This document shows, piece after piece, positions 28,588 to 36,009 of a stretch of 64,000 nt of DNA. Under the pieces are notes generated by a model. That model did no database searches and was not told where the DNA came from. It was given only the letters and a program-made list of their open reading frames with translations. A program made the translations under genes and the position numbers. The first letter of the stretch is position 1; every line of letters begins with the position of its first letter. Source of the DNA: Bacteroidales bacterium (GTDB lineage: Bacteria > Bacteroidota > Bacteroidia > Bacteroidales > FEN-979); contig JALNWE010000001.1 of NCBI GenBank assembly GCA_023231065.1, forward strand, positions 1 through 64,000, read 5' to 3'.

Positions 28588-29442
28588 GTGAGTCACAAAC
28601 AAACCAAAGATGTCAAATACCTGAGGGAAATTGCGACCGAAATCAGAAAATCGATCGTTCAAAGTCTTACTGAAGCCGGTTCAGGCCATCTTGGTGGCCC
28701 GCTCGGGCTTGCCGATGTTTTTACTGCCCTGTATTTTTCTATTCTCCGGCATGATCCATCCATTCCCCAATGGGCCGGCCGCGACCGGTTAATCCTATCT
28801 ATTGGACATGTCGCACCGGTTTTATATGCCACTTTAGCCCATGCCGGATATTTTCCAGTGCAGGAACTCTTGACGCTCCGGAAACTGGGAAGTCGTTTAC
28901 AGGGACATCCCGGACGGGATCATGGATTACCGGGCCTGGAATTATCAGCTGGTTCCCTCGGGCAAGGTTTATCTGTGGGTCTAGGCATGGCTATTTCTGC
29001 AAGGCTTAACCACCAAACACATAAGATCTATGTCATAACCGGTGATGGCGAACTTCAGGAAGGATCTAACTGGGAATCGGCCATGGCCGCTGCTCACCAC
29101 AGGTTGGACAACCTGATCGCTGTTGTTGATCGTAACGGAGTCCAGATCGATGGAAGGACAGAAGATGTTATGCAACTGGAGCCCCTTGAAGAGAAGTGGA
29201 AAAGTTTTGGTTGGCAGGTTGAATCTTGTGATGGCAATAACATGGTACAGTTGCTTGAAGTTTTTGAAAAAGTTCAGGATGCTCAAAAACCTACTGTCAT
29301 CCTTGCCCATACAAGAATGGGAAAGGGAATTAAAAGCATCGAAGGAGATTACCATTGGCATGGAAAAGTCCCCAATGCTGATCAATCCGTAGATTTTTTA
29401 AGAGAACTTTCAGGAATCCCAGTTGATATGCGACAAGCATAA
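28588..29442 (+). CDS. Transketolase, N-terminal (TPP-binding) subunit
   Basis: The product matches the first half of transketolase: AGSGHLGGPLGLADVFTALYF (substrate/TPP region) and the TPP motif GDGELQEGSNWESAMAAAHHRLDNL. The full enzyme, active in the non-oxidative pentose phosphate pathway, needs the C-terminal subunit encoded 40 bases downstream. Start codon is ambiguous: TTG at 28582 overlaps the lolA-like stop, while GTG at 28588 does not; GTG is given here. Confidence 0.9.
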   Translation: MSHKQTKDVKYLREIATEIRKSIVQSLTEAGSGHLGGPLGLADVFTALYFSILRHDPSIPQWAGRDRLILSIGHVAPVLYATLAHAGYFPVQELLTLRKLGSRLQGHPGRDHGLPGLELSAGSLGQGLSVGLGMAISARLNHQTHKIYVITGDGELQEGSNWESAMAAAHHRLDNLIAVVDRNGVQIDGRTEDVMQLEPLEEKWKSFGWQVESCDGNNMVQLLEVFEKVQDAQKPTVILAHTRMGKGIKSIEGDYHWHGKVPNADQSVDFLRELSGIPVDMRQA

Positions 29443-29482
29443 AAAGAGAAAATTTCGTTCAGAAAAAAAAAGATAAATAAAC

Positions 29483-30448
29483 TTGGGCCCATTTAAAAAC
29501 AGAGGAAATAAAGCGACCAAGGCCGGATTCGGGGAAGGATTGCTCGAAGCAGGCAAGCGGAATCCTGATGTTGTAGCAATTGGCGCTGATATCACCTCAT
29601 CGGTCGGCGTTAATTTATTTGCAGATGCGTTTCCGGATCGATTTATTTCTTTAGGTATAGCGGAACAAAATTGCATGGGAGTAGCAACAGGTCTGGCCCT
29701 GGAGGGGAAGATCCCGGTGTTTTCCACGTATGGTGTATTTGCTGCTCTCAGGGCGGCTGATCAAATTAGGGTTTCGGTATGTTACAACAATGTTCATGTT
29801 ATTATCGGCGGCGCTCACGCGGGTGTTTCAGTTGGTCCCGATGGCGCGACCCATCAGGCCCTGGAAGATCTTGCCATCATACGGGTAATGCCTAATATGA
29901 CCGTATTTTCTCCCTGTGATGCCACCCAGACAAGATGGGCTGTTTTTACCGCCATCGAAAAGTGTAAGGGTCCTGTTTACATCCGTTTCGGAAGGGAAGC
30001 TATGCCTGATTTCACAAATCCCGATGAAGTTTTTTGTCCCGGTAAGGCACAACTCATGATACCGGGGGACGATCTTACAATCTGTGCTACCGGGCATCTT
30101 GTCTGGGAGGCTATCATGGCCGCCGGTCAGCTTTCTGAGCTGGGAATTCATGCACGCGTGCTGAATATCCATACCATAAAACCCATCGACAGCAAGACCA
30201 TTATTGAAGCAGCCCAAGAAACCGGCGCTATCGTTACTGCAGAAGAACACCAGATCATAGGCGGGTTGGGGAGCGCAATTGCCGAAATTATTGTTCAGCA
30301 TAATCCTGTTCCCATGGCTTTTATCGGGATGAATGACAGATTCGGGGAATCCGGTCCACCATTGGAACTGATGAAAAAATTCGGTATGAGTGCAGAAAAC
30401 ATAGTTTCCGAATCCCTAAGGCTGGTAAAAGAAAAAAAGGAAGGTTAA
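29483..30448 (+). CDS. Transketolase, C-terminal subunit
   Basis: The 321-residue product covers the pyrimidine-binding and C-terminal domains: ITSSVGVNLFADAFPDRFISLGIAEQNCMG includes the catalytic Glu in GIAEQN, followed by HAGVSVGPDGATHQALEDL and the C-terminal EEHQIIGGLGSAIAE. It starts at TTG (29483); no ATG or GTG lies upstream in frame. Together with the preceding gene it forms a split transketolase. Its stop overlaps the truA stop on the other strand. Confidence 0.9.
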   Translation: MGPFKNRGNKATKAGFGEGLLEAGKRNPDVVAIGADITSSVGVNLFADAFPDRFISLGIAEQNCMGVATGLALEGKIPVFSTYGVFAALRAADQIRVSVCYNNVHVIIGGAHAGVSVGPDGATHQALEDLAIIRVMPNMTVFSPCDATQTRWAVFTAIEKCKGPVYIRFGREAMPDFTNPDEVFCPGKAQLMIPGDDLTICATGHLVWEAIMAAGQLSELGIHARVLNIHTIKPIDSKTIIEAAQETGAIVTAEEHQIIGGLGSAIAEIIVQHNPVPMAFIGMNDRFGESGPPLELMKKFGMSAENIVSESLRLVKEKKEG

Positions 30449-31209
30449 TTCAATCGGATTTCTGAAGGATATTCAACCTTTTCCAAAAGCAAACCACATC
30501 CCGGGACTGATTTCCCTGCATGGGATCTGTTGCGGCTCTCAATGATCCACCTGAGTTCCTGTAATGAAATCTTTTGAAGTCCAAGATCGATCAGCGTCCC
30601 GACTATAGCCCTGACCATATTTCTGAGGAACCGGTCGGCCCTGATCGTAAATACCCGTTCATTTTCTTTTTCTTCCCAGAAGGCATGAAATATTTTGCAA
30701 TTGTTCGTCCTTGTGTCTGTATTAACTTTCGAAAATGAGGTGAAATCATGATACTGCATGATCAAGGCTGCTCCTTCGTTCATAAGGTTCAGGTCTATAG
30801 GCAGGTGAAGATAATATTGGTAAAGAAGTCTAAAAGGGTCCTTAACTGTTGCAATATGGTAAGTATAAGTTCTCGAAATAGCGCTAAACCTGGCATGAGC
30901 AGAAGGTTTTACAGGGAAAATCTCAAATACGGCCAAACCCGGGTTTGTAAAACTGTTTAATTGATAAACCAATTTTTTTCGATCCGTTTCATTTAAAAGT
31001 GTTGTAATATCAAAATGGGCATAAAAACTTTTTGCATGGACACCGGCATCTGTCCTTCCGGCGCCAGTCAACGTTATTTTTTCCCGCAACACCAAAGTCA
31101 GCGCATCCTCCAGCGTTTCCTGAACAGTTGTGGCGTTGGGTTGAATCTGCCATCCATGAAAATTTGTACCATCATAGGCCAGATGGATGAAATAACGATA
31201 AGGATTCAT
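30445..31209 (-). CDS. truA: tRNA pseudouridine synthase A (TruA)
   Basis: TruA converts U38-U40 in tRNA anticodon arms to pseudouridine. The 254-residue product has the catalytic Asp in GAGRTDAGVHA near residue 53 and the motifs LAYDGTNFHGWQIQPNATTVQ and RADRFLRNMVRAIVG. It converges with the transketolase pair, sharing stop-codon bases at 30445-30448. Its 5' end backs onto the hyd1 regulatory region. Confidence 0.94.
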   Translation of the reverse strand: MNPYRYFIHLAYDGTNFHGWQIQPNATTVQETLEDALTLVLREKITLTGAGRTDAGVHAKSFYAHFDITTLLNETDRKKLVYQLNSFTNPGLAVFEIFPVKPSAHARFSAISRTYTYHIATVKDPFRLLYQYYLHLPIDLNLMNEGAALIMQYHDFTSFSKVNTDTRTNNCKIFHAFWEEKENERVFTIRADRFLRNMVRAIVGTLIDLGLQKISLQELRWIIESRNRSHAGKSVPGCGLLLEKVEYPSEIRLN

Positions 31210-31304
31210 ATCTAATCATTGTACTGCAAAGATATCCAACAAAATTAACTTAAGTCAATTTAGATCATTTATAAATTATTTTAAACCCGACAAAAAACCG
31301 CTTA

Positions 31305-31322
31305 TTGTTATTTAATTAACAA
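31305..31322. promoter_or_regulatory. Putative Rex operator 1a (hyd1)
   Basis: TTGTTAT-TTAA-TTAACAA agrees with the Rex consensus TTGTKAA-N4-TTMACAA at 13 of 14 arm positions. It lies just upstream of the TAAATTTG -7 element of hyd1, covering the -33 region, where a bound repressor would block RNA polymerase. Confidence 0.7.
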
Positions 31323-31332
31323 ATATAAATGA

Positions 31333-31340
31333 TAAATTTG
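31333..31340 (+). promoter_or_regulatory. -7 element of the hyd1 promoter
   Basis: TAAATTTG matches TAnnTTTG. It lies 10 bases after Rex operator 1a and 10 bases before operator 1b, so it is bracketed by the two sites. The implied leader is about 75 bases. Confidence 0.55.
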
Positions 31341-31350
31341 CTTTGAATTT

Positions 31351-31368
31351 CTGTTAATATTTTCACAA
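31351..31368. promoter_or_regulatory. Putative Rex operator 1b (hyd1)
   Basis: CTGTTAA-TATT-TTCACAA agrees with the Rex consensus at 13 of 14 arm positions (first base C instead of T). It lies 46 bases from operator 1a, downstream of the -7 element. Confidence 0.65.
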
Positions 31369-31421
31369 TTCGTTTTTATTTGTTATAAATTATTATATAT
31401 CATTAACTTAAAATATTCATT

Positions 31422-31886
31422 ATGACAGAGTGCCAGGAATTAATTAAAGAATTGGCAGACAAATATGGCCGGGAAAGAGCCAGTCTGCTACCCATACTTC
31501 AGGGGGTTGTCGAGAAAAATAATTACATCTCAGACACTTGCATGACTGATATTGCAAAGGAGCTTGATCTTTCTGCTGCCCAGGTATATGGAACAGCTAC
31601 TTTTTATTCCTTTCTGGATACAGAACCAAGAGGAAAATATGTCATCCGGGTATGTAAGACGATAACATGCGATATGCATGGAAAGAAAATGATCATCCAG
31701 ACCCTGGAAGATATGCTTAAAATAAAGGTCGGAGAAACCACCCCGAATAAGAAATTTACCTTACTCGAAACCAATTGTCTTGGTTGGTGCCATGAAGGGC
31801 CTGCCATGCTTATTAATGAAAAGCCCTTCAGTGGATTGACAACTGAAAAGGTGCATGACATCATCAGTGAATATATCAATAAATAA
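31422..31886 (+). CDS. hydC: [FeFe] hydrogenase gamma subunit HydC1 (NuoE-like)
   Basis: The 154-residue NuoE/HydC protein has an N-terminal helical region (LADKYGRERASLLPILQGVVEKNNYI, YGTATFYSF) and a thioredoxin-fold [2Fe-2S] domain with C-x4-C (CKTITC) and C-x3-C (CLGWC). It passes electrons between the flavin subunit HydB and the hydrogenase HydA. It is the first gene of the compact hyd1 operon (hydC-hydB-hydA), behind two putative Rex operators. Confidence 0.9.
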   Translation: MTECQELIKELADKYGRERASLLPILQGVVEKNNYISDTCMTDIAKELDLSAAQVYGTATFYSFLDTEPRGKYVIRVCKTITCDMHGKKMIIQTLEDMLKIKVGETTPNKKFTLLETNCLGWCHEGPAMLINEKPFSGLTTEKVHDIISEYINK

Positions 31887-31910
31887 TCTTAAAAATTAGG
31901 AGAAACAGTC

Positions 31911-33077
31911 ATGTCAGAACAAACACTAAAAAGGGTTGACTTAATCTTCGGCGAATATTCCAATGTAAAATATAAAGTTTTAGCAGATACGTTGAAACGT
32001 TCCAATGAGGAAATTTTAAAAGACCTTTTGGATTCAGGTCTTCGCGGTCGCGGTGGCGCAGGGTTCCCTACGGCCATGAAATGGAAATATACAGCCGAAA
32101 CCCCAAGCGATGAACGCTTTGTTATTTGTAACGCGGATGAGGGAGAACCAGGAACATTCAAGGACCGTGAAATTTTATTAAGGGTTCCAAGGAAAGTTTT
32201 TTCAGGAATGGCCATTTGTGGGAAAGTCATCGGCGCCAAGAAAGGTTATATGTACCTCAGGGGTGAATACCGTTTCATGATCCCTGAATTAATGAAAGAG
32301 CTTGAAATATACAATGACCATGCCAAGATGCTGGGCCATGATTTTGAAATTGAAATTCGTCTGGGTTCGGGAGCCTATATCTGCGGGGAAGAAAGTGCAC
32401 TATTCGAATCGATGGAAGGTGGGCGTGGAGAACCTCGTAATAAACCGCCCTATCCTACAATCAGTGGTTTTATGAAAAAACCTACCGTTATCAATAATGT
32501 TGAGACCTTTGTCAATGTCATGATGATCATGCGCTTGGGCCCGGAACAATATAAAAAGCTTGGGACTACCGACTCTCGCGGATCCAAAGTGTTTTCTGTA
32601 TCTGGCGATACACCGATTCCGGGAATCTATGAGCTGGAACTGGGAATGTCACTTGACCGGTTTGTAGATGAATTTGGTGATGGTGATACAAAAGCGGTCC
32701 AGGTTGGAGGAGCTTCCGGATTCTGTGTCCCCCGGAAAAAATTCAAAGAAACGGTTATCGGATTCGAGGGAGTCCCTACCGGTGGTTCTATGATGATTTT
32801 CAACAGTTCACGATCAATGTACAATGTACTCCATAATTATCTTGAATTTTTCGAAGAAGAATCATGTGGACAATGTACTCCTTGCCGTGTGGGCTGCCAG
32901 CAACTGCGGAAAGGTATTGTTGCTGTTAAAAAAGGTGAGAAAAAAGCAGTTTACCTGGATCAGTTAATGAAGTTAAGCGAGAGCATGAAGCTTACTGCAA
33001 AATGTGGTCTGGGACAATCCGTTGCCAATTCATTTTCCTCCATTGTCAACAATTTTAAGGAAGAGATGATCTACTAA
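31911..33077 (+). CDS. hydB: [FeFe] hydrogenase beta subunit HydB1, short form (NuoF-like)
   Basis: This is the FMN and NAD(H)-binding subunit. The 388-residue product has the NuoF core: GLRGRGGAGFPTAMKWKY (NADH site), GSGAYICGEESALFESMEGG (FMN site), and the [4Fe-4S] motif SCGQCTPCRVGC with the fourth Cys in KCGLGQS. It lacks both the N-terminal [2Fe-2S] thioredoxin-like domain and the C-terminal 2x[4Fe-4S] ferredoxin domain present in the other two HydB proteins of this window. A ribosome-binding site (AGGAG) lies 9 bases upstream. Confidence 0.9.
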   Translation: MSEQTLKRVDLIFGEYSNVKYKVLADTLKRSNEEILKDLLDSGLRGRGGAGFPTAMKWKYTAETPSDERFVICNADEGEPGTFKDREILLRVPRKVFSGMAICGKVIGAKKGYMYLRGEYRFMIPELMKELEIYNDHAKMLGHDFEIEIRLGSGAYICGEESALFESMEGGRGEPRNKPPYPTISGFMKKPTVINNVETFVNVMMIMRLGPEQYKKLGTTDSRGSKVFSVSGDTPIPGIYELELGMSLDRFVDEFGDGDTKAVQVGGASGFCVPRKKFKETVIGFEGVPTGGSMMIFNSSRSMYNVLHNYLEFFEEESCGQCTPCRVGCQQLRKGIVAVKKGEKKAVYLDQLMKLSESMKLTAKCGLGQSVANSFSSIVNNFKEEMIY

Positions 33078-33109
33078 TCAAGTTTTAACCTGAAAATACA
33101 CGAACAAAT

Positions 33110-34903
33110 ATGTCAAAAAAAATAAATCTCACCATTGACGGCATTAAAGTTTCGGTTGACGAAGGGATGACGATCCTTGAAGCCGCCCGGACGCTTAACA
33201 TTCACATTCCGACCCTGTGTTATCATGAAGACCTTTGTGTGGCCGGTAACTGCCGCGTTTGCGTGGTAGAACAGGAAAAAGTTAAAAACCTTCCGGCATC
33301 CTGTGCCATGCCTGTAGCCGAAGGAATGATTATCCATACCAACAGTATGAAAGTACGTATGGCCAGAAAACATATTGTTGAACTGTTGTTGTCGGAGCAC
33401 AACGCGGATTGTACAAAATGTTATAAAAATGGAAATTGTGAACTTCAAGGATTAGCTTCACAAATGCTTACAGGCGATCATCTGTTCCTTGACCTCGTAC
33501 CGGATAAGAATTATACGATCGATATGTTTAATACGGCCATCGTCAAGGATGATAGTCGTTGTATACGCTGTCAGCGTTGTGTAAGGACTTGTGAGGAGTT
33601 GCAGAGTGTCAGCGCCCTGGGGGTCGCATATAAAGGGGATAAAATGAAAATTTCGACTTTCTTTGAACATCCTCTCTTTGAAGTAGTATGCACAAACTGC
33701 GGTCAATGTGTTAACCGTTGTCCGACCGGCGCTTTAATCGAACGTAATTATATTGACCAGGTATGGGATGCCATTTATGATCCGACCAAACACGTTGTTG
33801 TACAAACTGCACCAGCTGTTCGAATTGCACTTGGAGAAGCTTTAGGGCTGGCTCCTGGAAAAATTGTGACGGGAAAAATGGTCGCAGCGCTGAAGCGTCT
33901 TGGATTTGATTCGGTTCTTGATACAGACTTTACAGCCGACCTTACCATCATTGAAGAGGGTCATGAACTTCTTACAAGGTTGAAGGGCGCCCTTGTTGAT
34001 AAAGACCCCACGGTAGCATTACCGATGGCAACCTCCTGCTCTCCCGGTTGGATTAAATTCATCGAACATACTTTCCCTGAATATCTCGCCAACCTTTCTA
34101 CCTGCAAATCACCGCAGCAAATGTTCGGGGCCCTGGCCAAAACTTATTACGCGCAAAAACGCAAAATCGATCCTAAAAATATTGTTTCGGTTTCCATCAT
34201 GCCATGCACCGCAAAAAAATTCGAAGCAAACAGACCTGAGATGCGTTCGAGTGGTTATAAAGATGTTGATTATGTGCTGACCACCCGTGAACTCGGAATT
34301 ATGATCAAACAAGCCGGATTGGAATTTGAAGGTTTACCGGAAGAAAAGTTTGATAGTTTCATGGGGGCTTCAACCGGCGCTGCTGTTATTTTCGGATCAA
34401 CCGGCGGCGTTATGGAAGCTGCCCTCCGTACCGTTTACGAAGTTGTTACCGGCAGGGAAGTACCTTTCGATGGATTGAATATCGTACCCGTCCGTGGAAC
34501 TGAAGGGGAAATCCGCGAAGCTACTATCAGAATCGAAAAAGTGAAACCTGAATGGAGTTTCCTGGAAGGCGTTGATCTGAATTGTGTGGTTGCCAATGGA
34601 TTAGCTAATGCAAAAAAAGTTATGCAAAACGTTAAAGACGGAAAGGCAAATTACCACTTTATCGAGATCATGGCTTGTCCGGGTGGATGTTTGGGCGGCG
34701 GGGGCCAACCAATTCCGACCAATAAAGATATCCGTTCAAAACGTAAATCGGCAATTTACGAAGAAGATATGGGGATGCCCATCAGAAAATCGCATGAAAA
34801 CCCCGAGGTTGCTGCAATCTATGAAGAATTTCTTGAAAAACCTTTAGGCCATAAATCTCATGAGTTACTTCATACTCATTATACACCACGAAAGAGGTAC
34901 TAA
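33110..34903 (+). CDS. hydA: [FeFe] hydrogenase catalytic subunit HydA1
   Basis: The 597-residue product has a NuoG-like N-terminus: plant-type [2Fe-2S] (CYHEDLCVAGNCRVC...SC), His-Cys3 [4Fe-4S] (HNADCTKCYKNGNC), and two [4Fe-4S] (CIRCQRCVRTC; CTNCGQCVNRC). The H-cluster domain follows: L1 reads TSCSPGW (C310, S311), L2 MPCTAKK (C366), L3 EIMACPGGCLGGGGQP (C523, C527). The L1 second Cys, normally a [4Fe-4S]H ligand, is Ser here, while STCKSP carries an extra Cys332 where the hyd2 enzyme has Ala332. The C-terminus holds the small-subunit segment ending HELLHTHY. It probably produces or consumes H2 with NAD(H). Confidence 0.93.
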   Translation: MSKKINLTIDGIKVSVDEGMTILEAARTLNIHIPTLCYHEDLCVAGNCRVCVVEQEKVKNLPASCAMPVAEGMIIHTNSMKVRMARKHIVELLLSEHNADCTKCYKNGNCELQGLASQMLTGDHLFLDLVPDKNYTIDMFNTAIVKDDSRCIRCQRCVRTCEELQSVSALGVAYKGDKMKISTFFEHPLFEVVCTNCGQCVNRCPTGALIERNYIDQVWDAIYDPTKHVVVQTAPAVRIALGEALGLAPGKIVTGKMVAALKRLGFDSVLDTDFTADLTIIEEGHELLTRLKGALVDKDPTVALPMATSCSPGWIKFIEHTFPEYLANLSTCKSPQQMFGALAKTYYAQKRKIDPKNIVSVSIMPCTAKKFEANRPEMRSSGYKDVDYVLTTRELGIMIKQAGLEFEGLPEEKFDSFMGASTGAAVIFGSTGGVMEAALRTVYEVVTGREVPFDGLNIVPVRGTEGEIREATIRIEKVKPEWSFLEGVDLNCVVANGLANAKKVMQNVKDGKANYHFIEIMACPGGCLGGGGQPIPTNKDIRSKRKSAIYEEDMGMPIRKSHENPEVAAIYEEFLEKPLGHKSHELLHTHYTPRKRY

Positions 34904-34913
34904 TTATTAACTT

Positions 34914-34958
34914 CTTACAAAAAAAGGCTGTCCATTGTGGACAGCCTTTTTTTGTAAG
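34914..34958. terminator. Strong bidirectional terminator after hyd1
   Basis: Perfect 21-bp inverted repeat with a 3-base loop: CTTACAAAAAAAGGCTGTCC(A) / (T)GGACAGCCTTTTTTTGTAAG. The GC core is followed by seven T on either strand. It ends hyd1 and can also stop transcription from the opposite strand. Confidence 0.92.
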
Positions 34959-34960
34959 AA

Positions 34961-34990
34961 AAAGCCACCGCCAAAAAATTGACGGTGGTT
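34961..34990 (-). terminator. Terminator of the gene at 35,033
   Basis: On the minus strand the stem CCACCG/CGGTGG (with a G:T-extended base and an AT loop) is followed by CTTTTTC. It lies 43 bases after the stop of the Met/Cys-rich protein gene. Confidence 0.6.
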
Positions 34991-35032
34991 CAGCGCACAT
35001 TTCTAACAATGGTATGTATAAAGAACGAATAT

Positions 35033-35875
35033 TTACATTTTTTGAGGGTTCTCTCCAGGTTTGGAAGGAGCTTCGGGCGTTTCAACCTTAGGCGCCTTTC
35101 CGGTATCATCTTTCTTGGTCCTGATAATGACCTTTACATCTTTAGGGTTTCTGTCCATATACCGGTATCTGCCCATATCATTAGGCCTTTCCCTGTATAT
35201 GATCCGCTCCTGCTTTTCAATAATCGGGGAATCATCGACATCAATAATAATTCGTTTTCCTCCCTTCCTATCTTTAATGGAATAACTTTTTACTTTATCC
35301 AGGGGAATATCCCCGATTATATCAGAAACCGTTTCCTGTGGGTTTAACATACGTTGCCTCTGAGCGCCCTGACCCGGGAACCAATTGCCACATTCCATAT
35401 CTTTTAACATTTCAGGTGGTGTGGGGCAATCCGGGATACATGGAAAATTAAATCCAAATGAATTTCCGCGACCACTCTTAGGCATTTTCATACCCGGGCA
35501 ACAGGCTCCTGGCATCATCCTCATCGCTTTTTTAACGATCTTATGAACAGAATCGGATAAAAGTGAATCAGGGATATCAAAATTTATTTCGAATTGCATT
35601 TCTTTCATTTCTTCAGATAATTCTTTCATTTCATCATTCATTCCTTCAACCATTGCTTCAATTTCTTCCTTTTCTAATAATTCGTCGGAAACGATAGTCG
35701 TGTCGAAAACAGAAGTTTCTCCATTTTTCTCACTCACAATTTTAAGTTTGATTGTTGATTTTGATTTGTTTGTCGCAGTTTCCTGTGAATAAACCGGAAG
35801 GAAAATGAAAATACTCAGAATCATTGCCATTCCCGACACAAAATATTGAATTTTATTATCAGATAAAAGTTTCAT
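35033..35875 (-). CDS. Membrane-anchored or secreted protein of unknown function, Met/Cys-rich
   Basis: The 280-residue product has an N-terminal hydrophobic segment (GMAMILSIFIFLPVYSQ), a coiled-coil-like Glu/Met-rich stretch (about residues 65-95), a Met/Cys/Gly/Pro-rich middle (MRMMPGACCPGMKMPKSGRG, then CIPDCP) and a basic, Pro-rich C-terminus. No family was recognised. It is divergent from a histidine kinase and shares its upstream region, so it may be a target or periplasmic partner of that system (inference). A clear ribosome-binding site AGGAGG precedes ATG 35875. Confidence 0.7.
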   Translation of the reverse strand: MKLLSDNKIQYFVSGMAMILSIFIFLPVYSQETATNKSKSTIKLKIVSEKNGETSVFDTTIVSDELLEKEEIEAMVEGMNDEMKELSEEMKEMQFEINFDIPDSLLSDSVHKIVKKAMRMMPGACCPGMKMPKSGRGNSFGFNFPCIPDCPTPPEMLKDMECGNWFPGQGAQRQRMLNPQETVSDIIGDIPLDKVKSYSIKDRKGGKRIIIDVDDSPIIEKQERIIYRERPNDMGRYRYMDRNPKDVKVIIRTKKDDTGKAPKVETPEAPSKPGENPQKM

Positions 35876-35933
35876 GAGGACCTCCTATGTTTAATTGACG
35901 GTACAAAACTACTTGCAGTAAGTCGCTGAAAGT

Positions 35934-35970
35934 GTTAATGAATCGTTAAAATTGGTTAATGAATCGTTAA
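35934..35970. promoter_or_regulatory. Phased GTTAA direct repeats (probable response-regulator site)
   Basis: The 16-mer GTTAATGAATCGTTAA occurs twice, at 35934-35949 and 35955-35970, a 21-bp period. Each contains two GTTAA copies, so four GTTAA half-sites start at 35934, 35945, 35955 and 35966 (steps 11, 10, 11), all on one DNA face. This is the layout bound by OmpR-family regulators. It lies between the divergent genes at 35,875 and 36,010. Confidence 0.75.
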
Positions 35971-35997
35971 TCTTTAGGCACAACCCTTTTCTTTCAA

Positions 35998-36005
35998 TAT
36001 TTTTG
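35998..36005 (+). promoter_or_regulatory. -7 element of the histidine kinase promoter
   Basis: TATTTTTG matches TAnnTTTG and ends 5 bases before the ATG at 36010, so the transcript would be leaderless or nearly so. The GTTAA repeats lie just upstream of the -33 region. Confidence 0.6.
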
Positions 36006-36009
36006 TATC

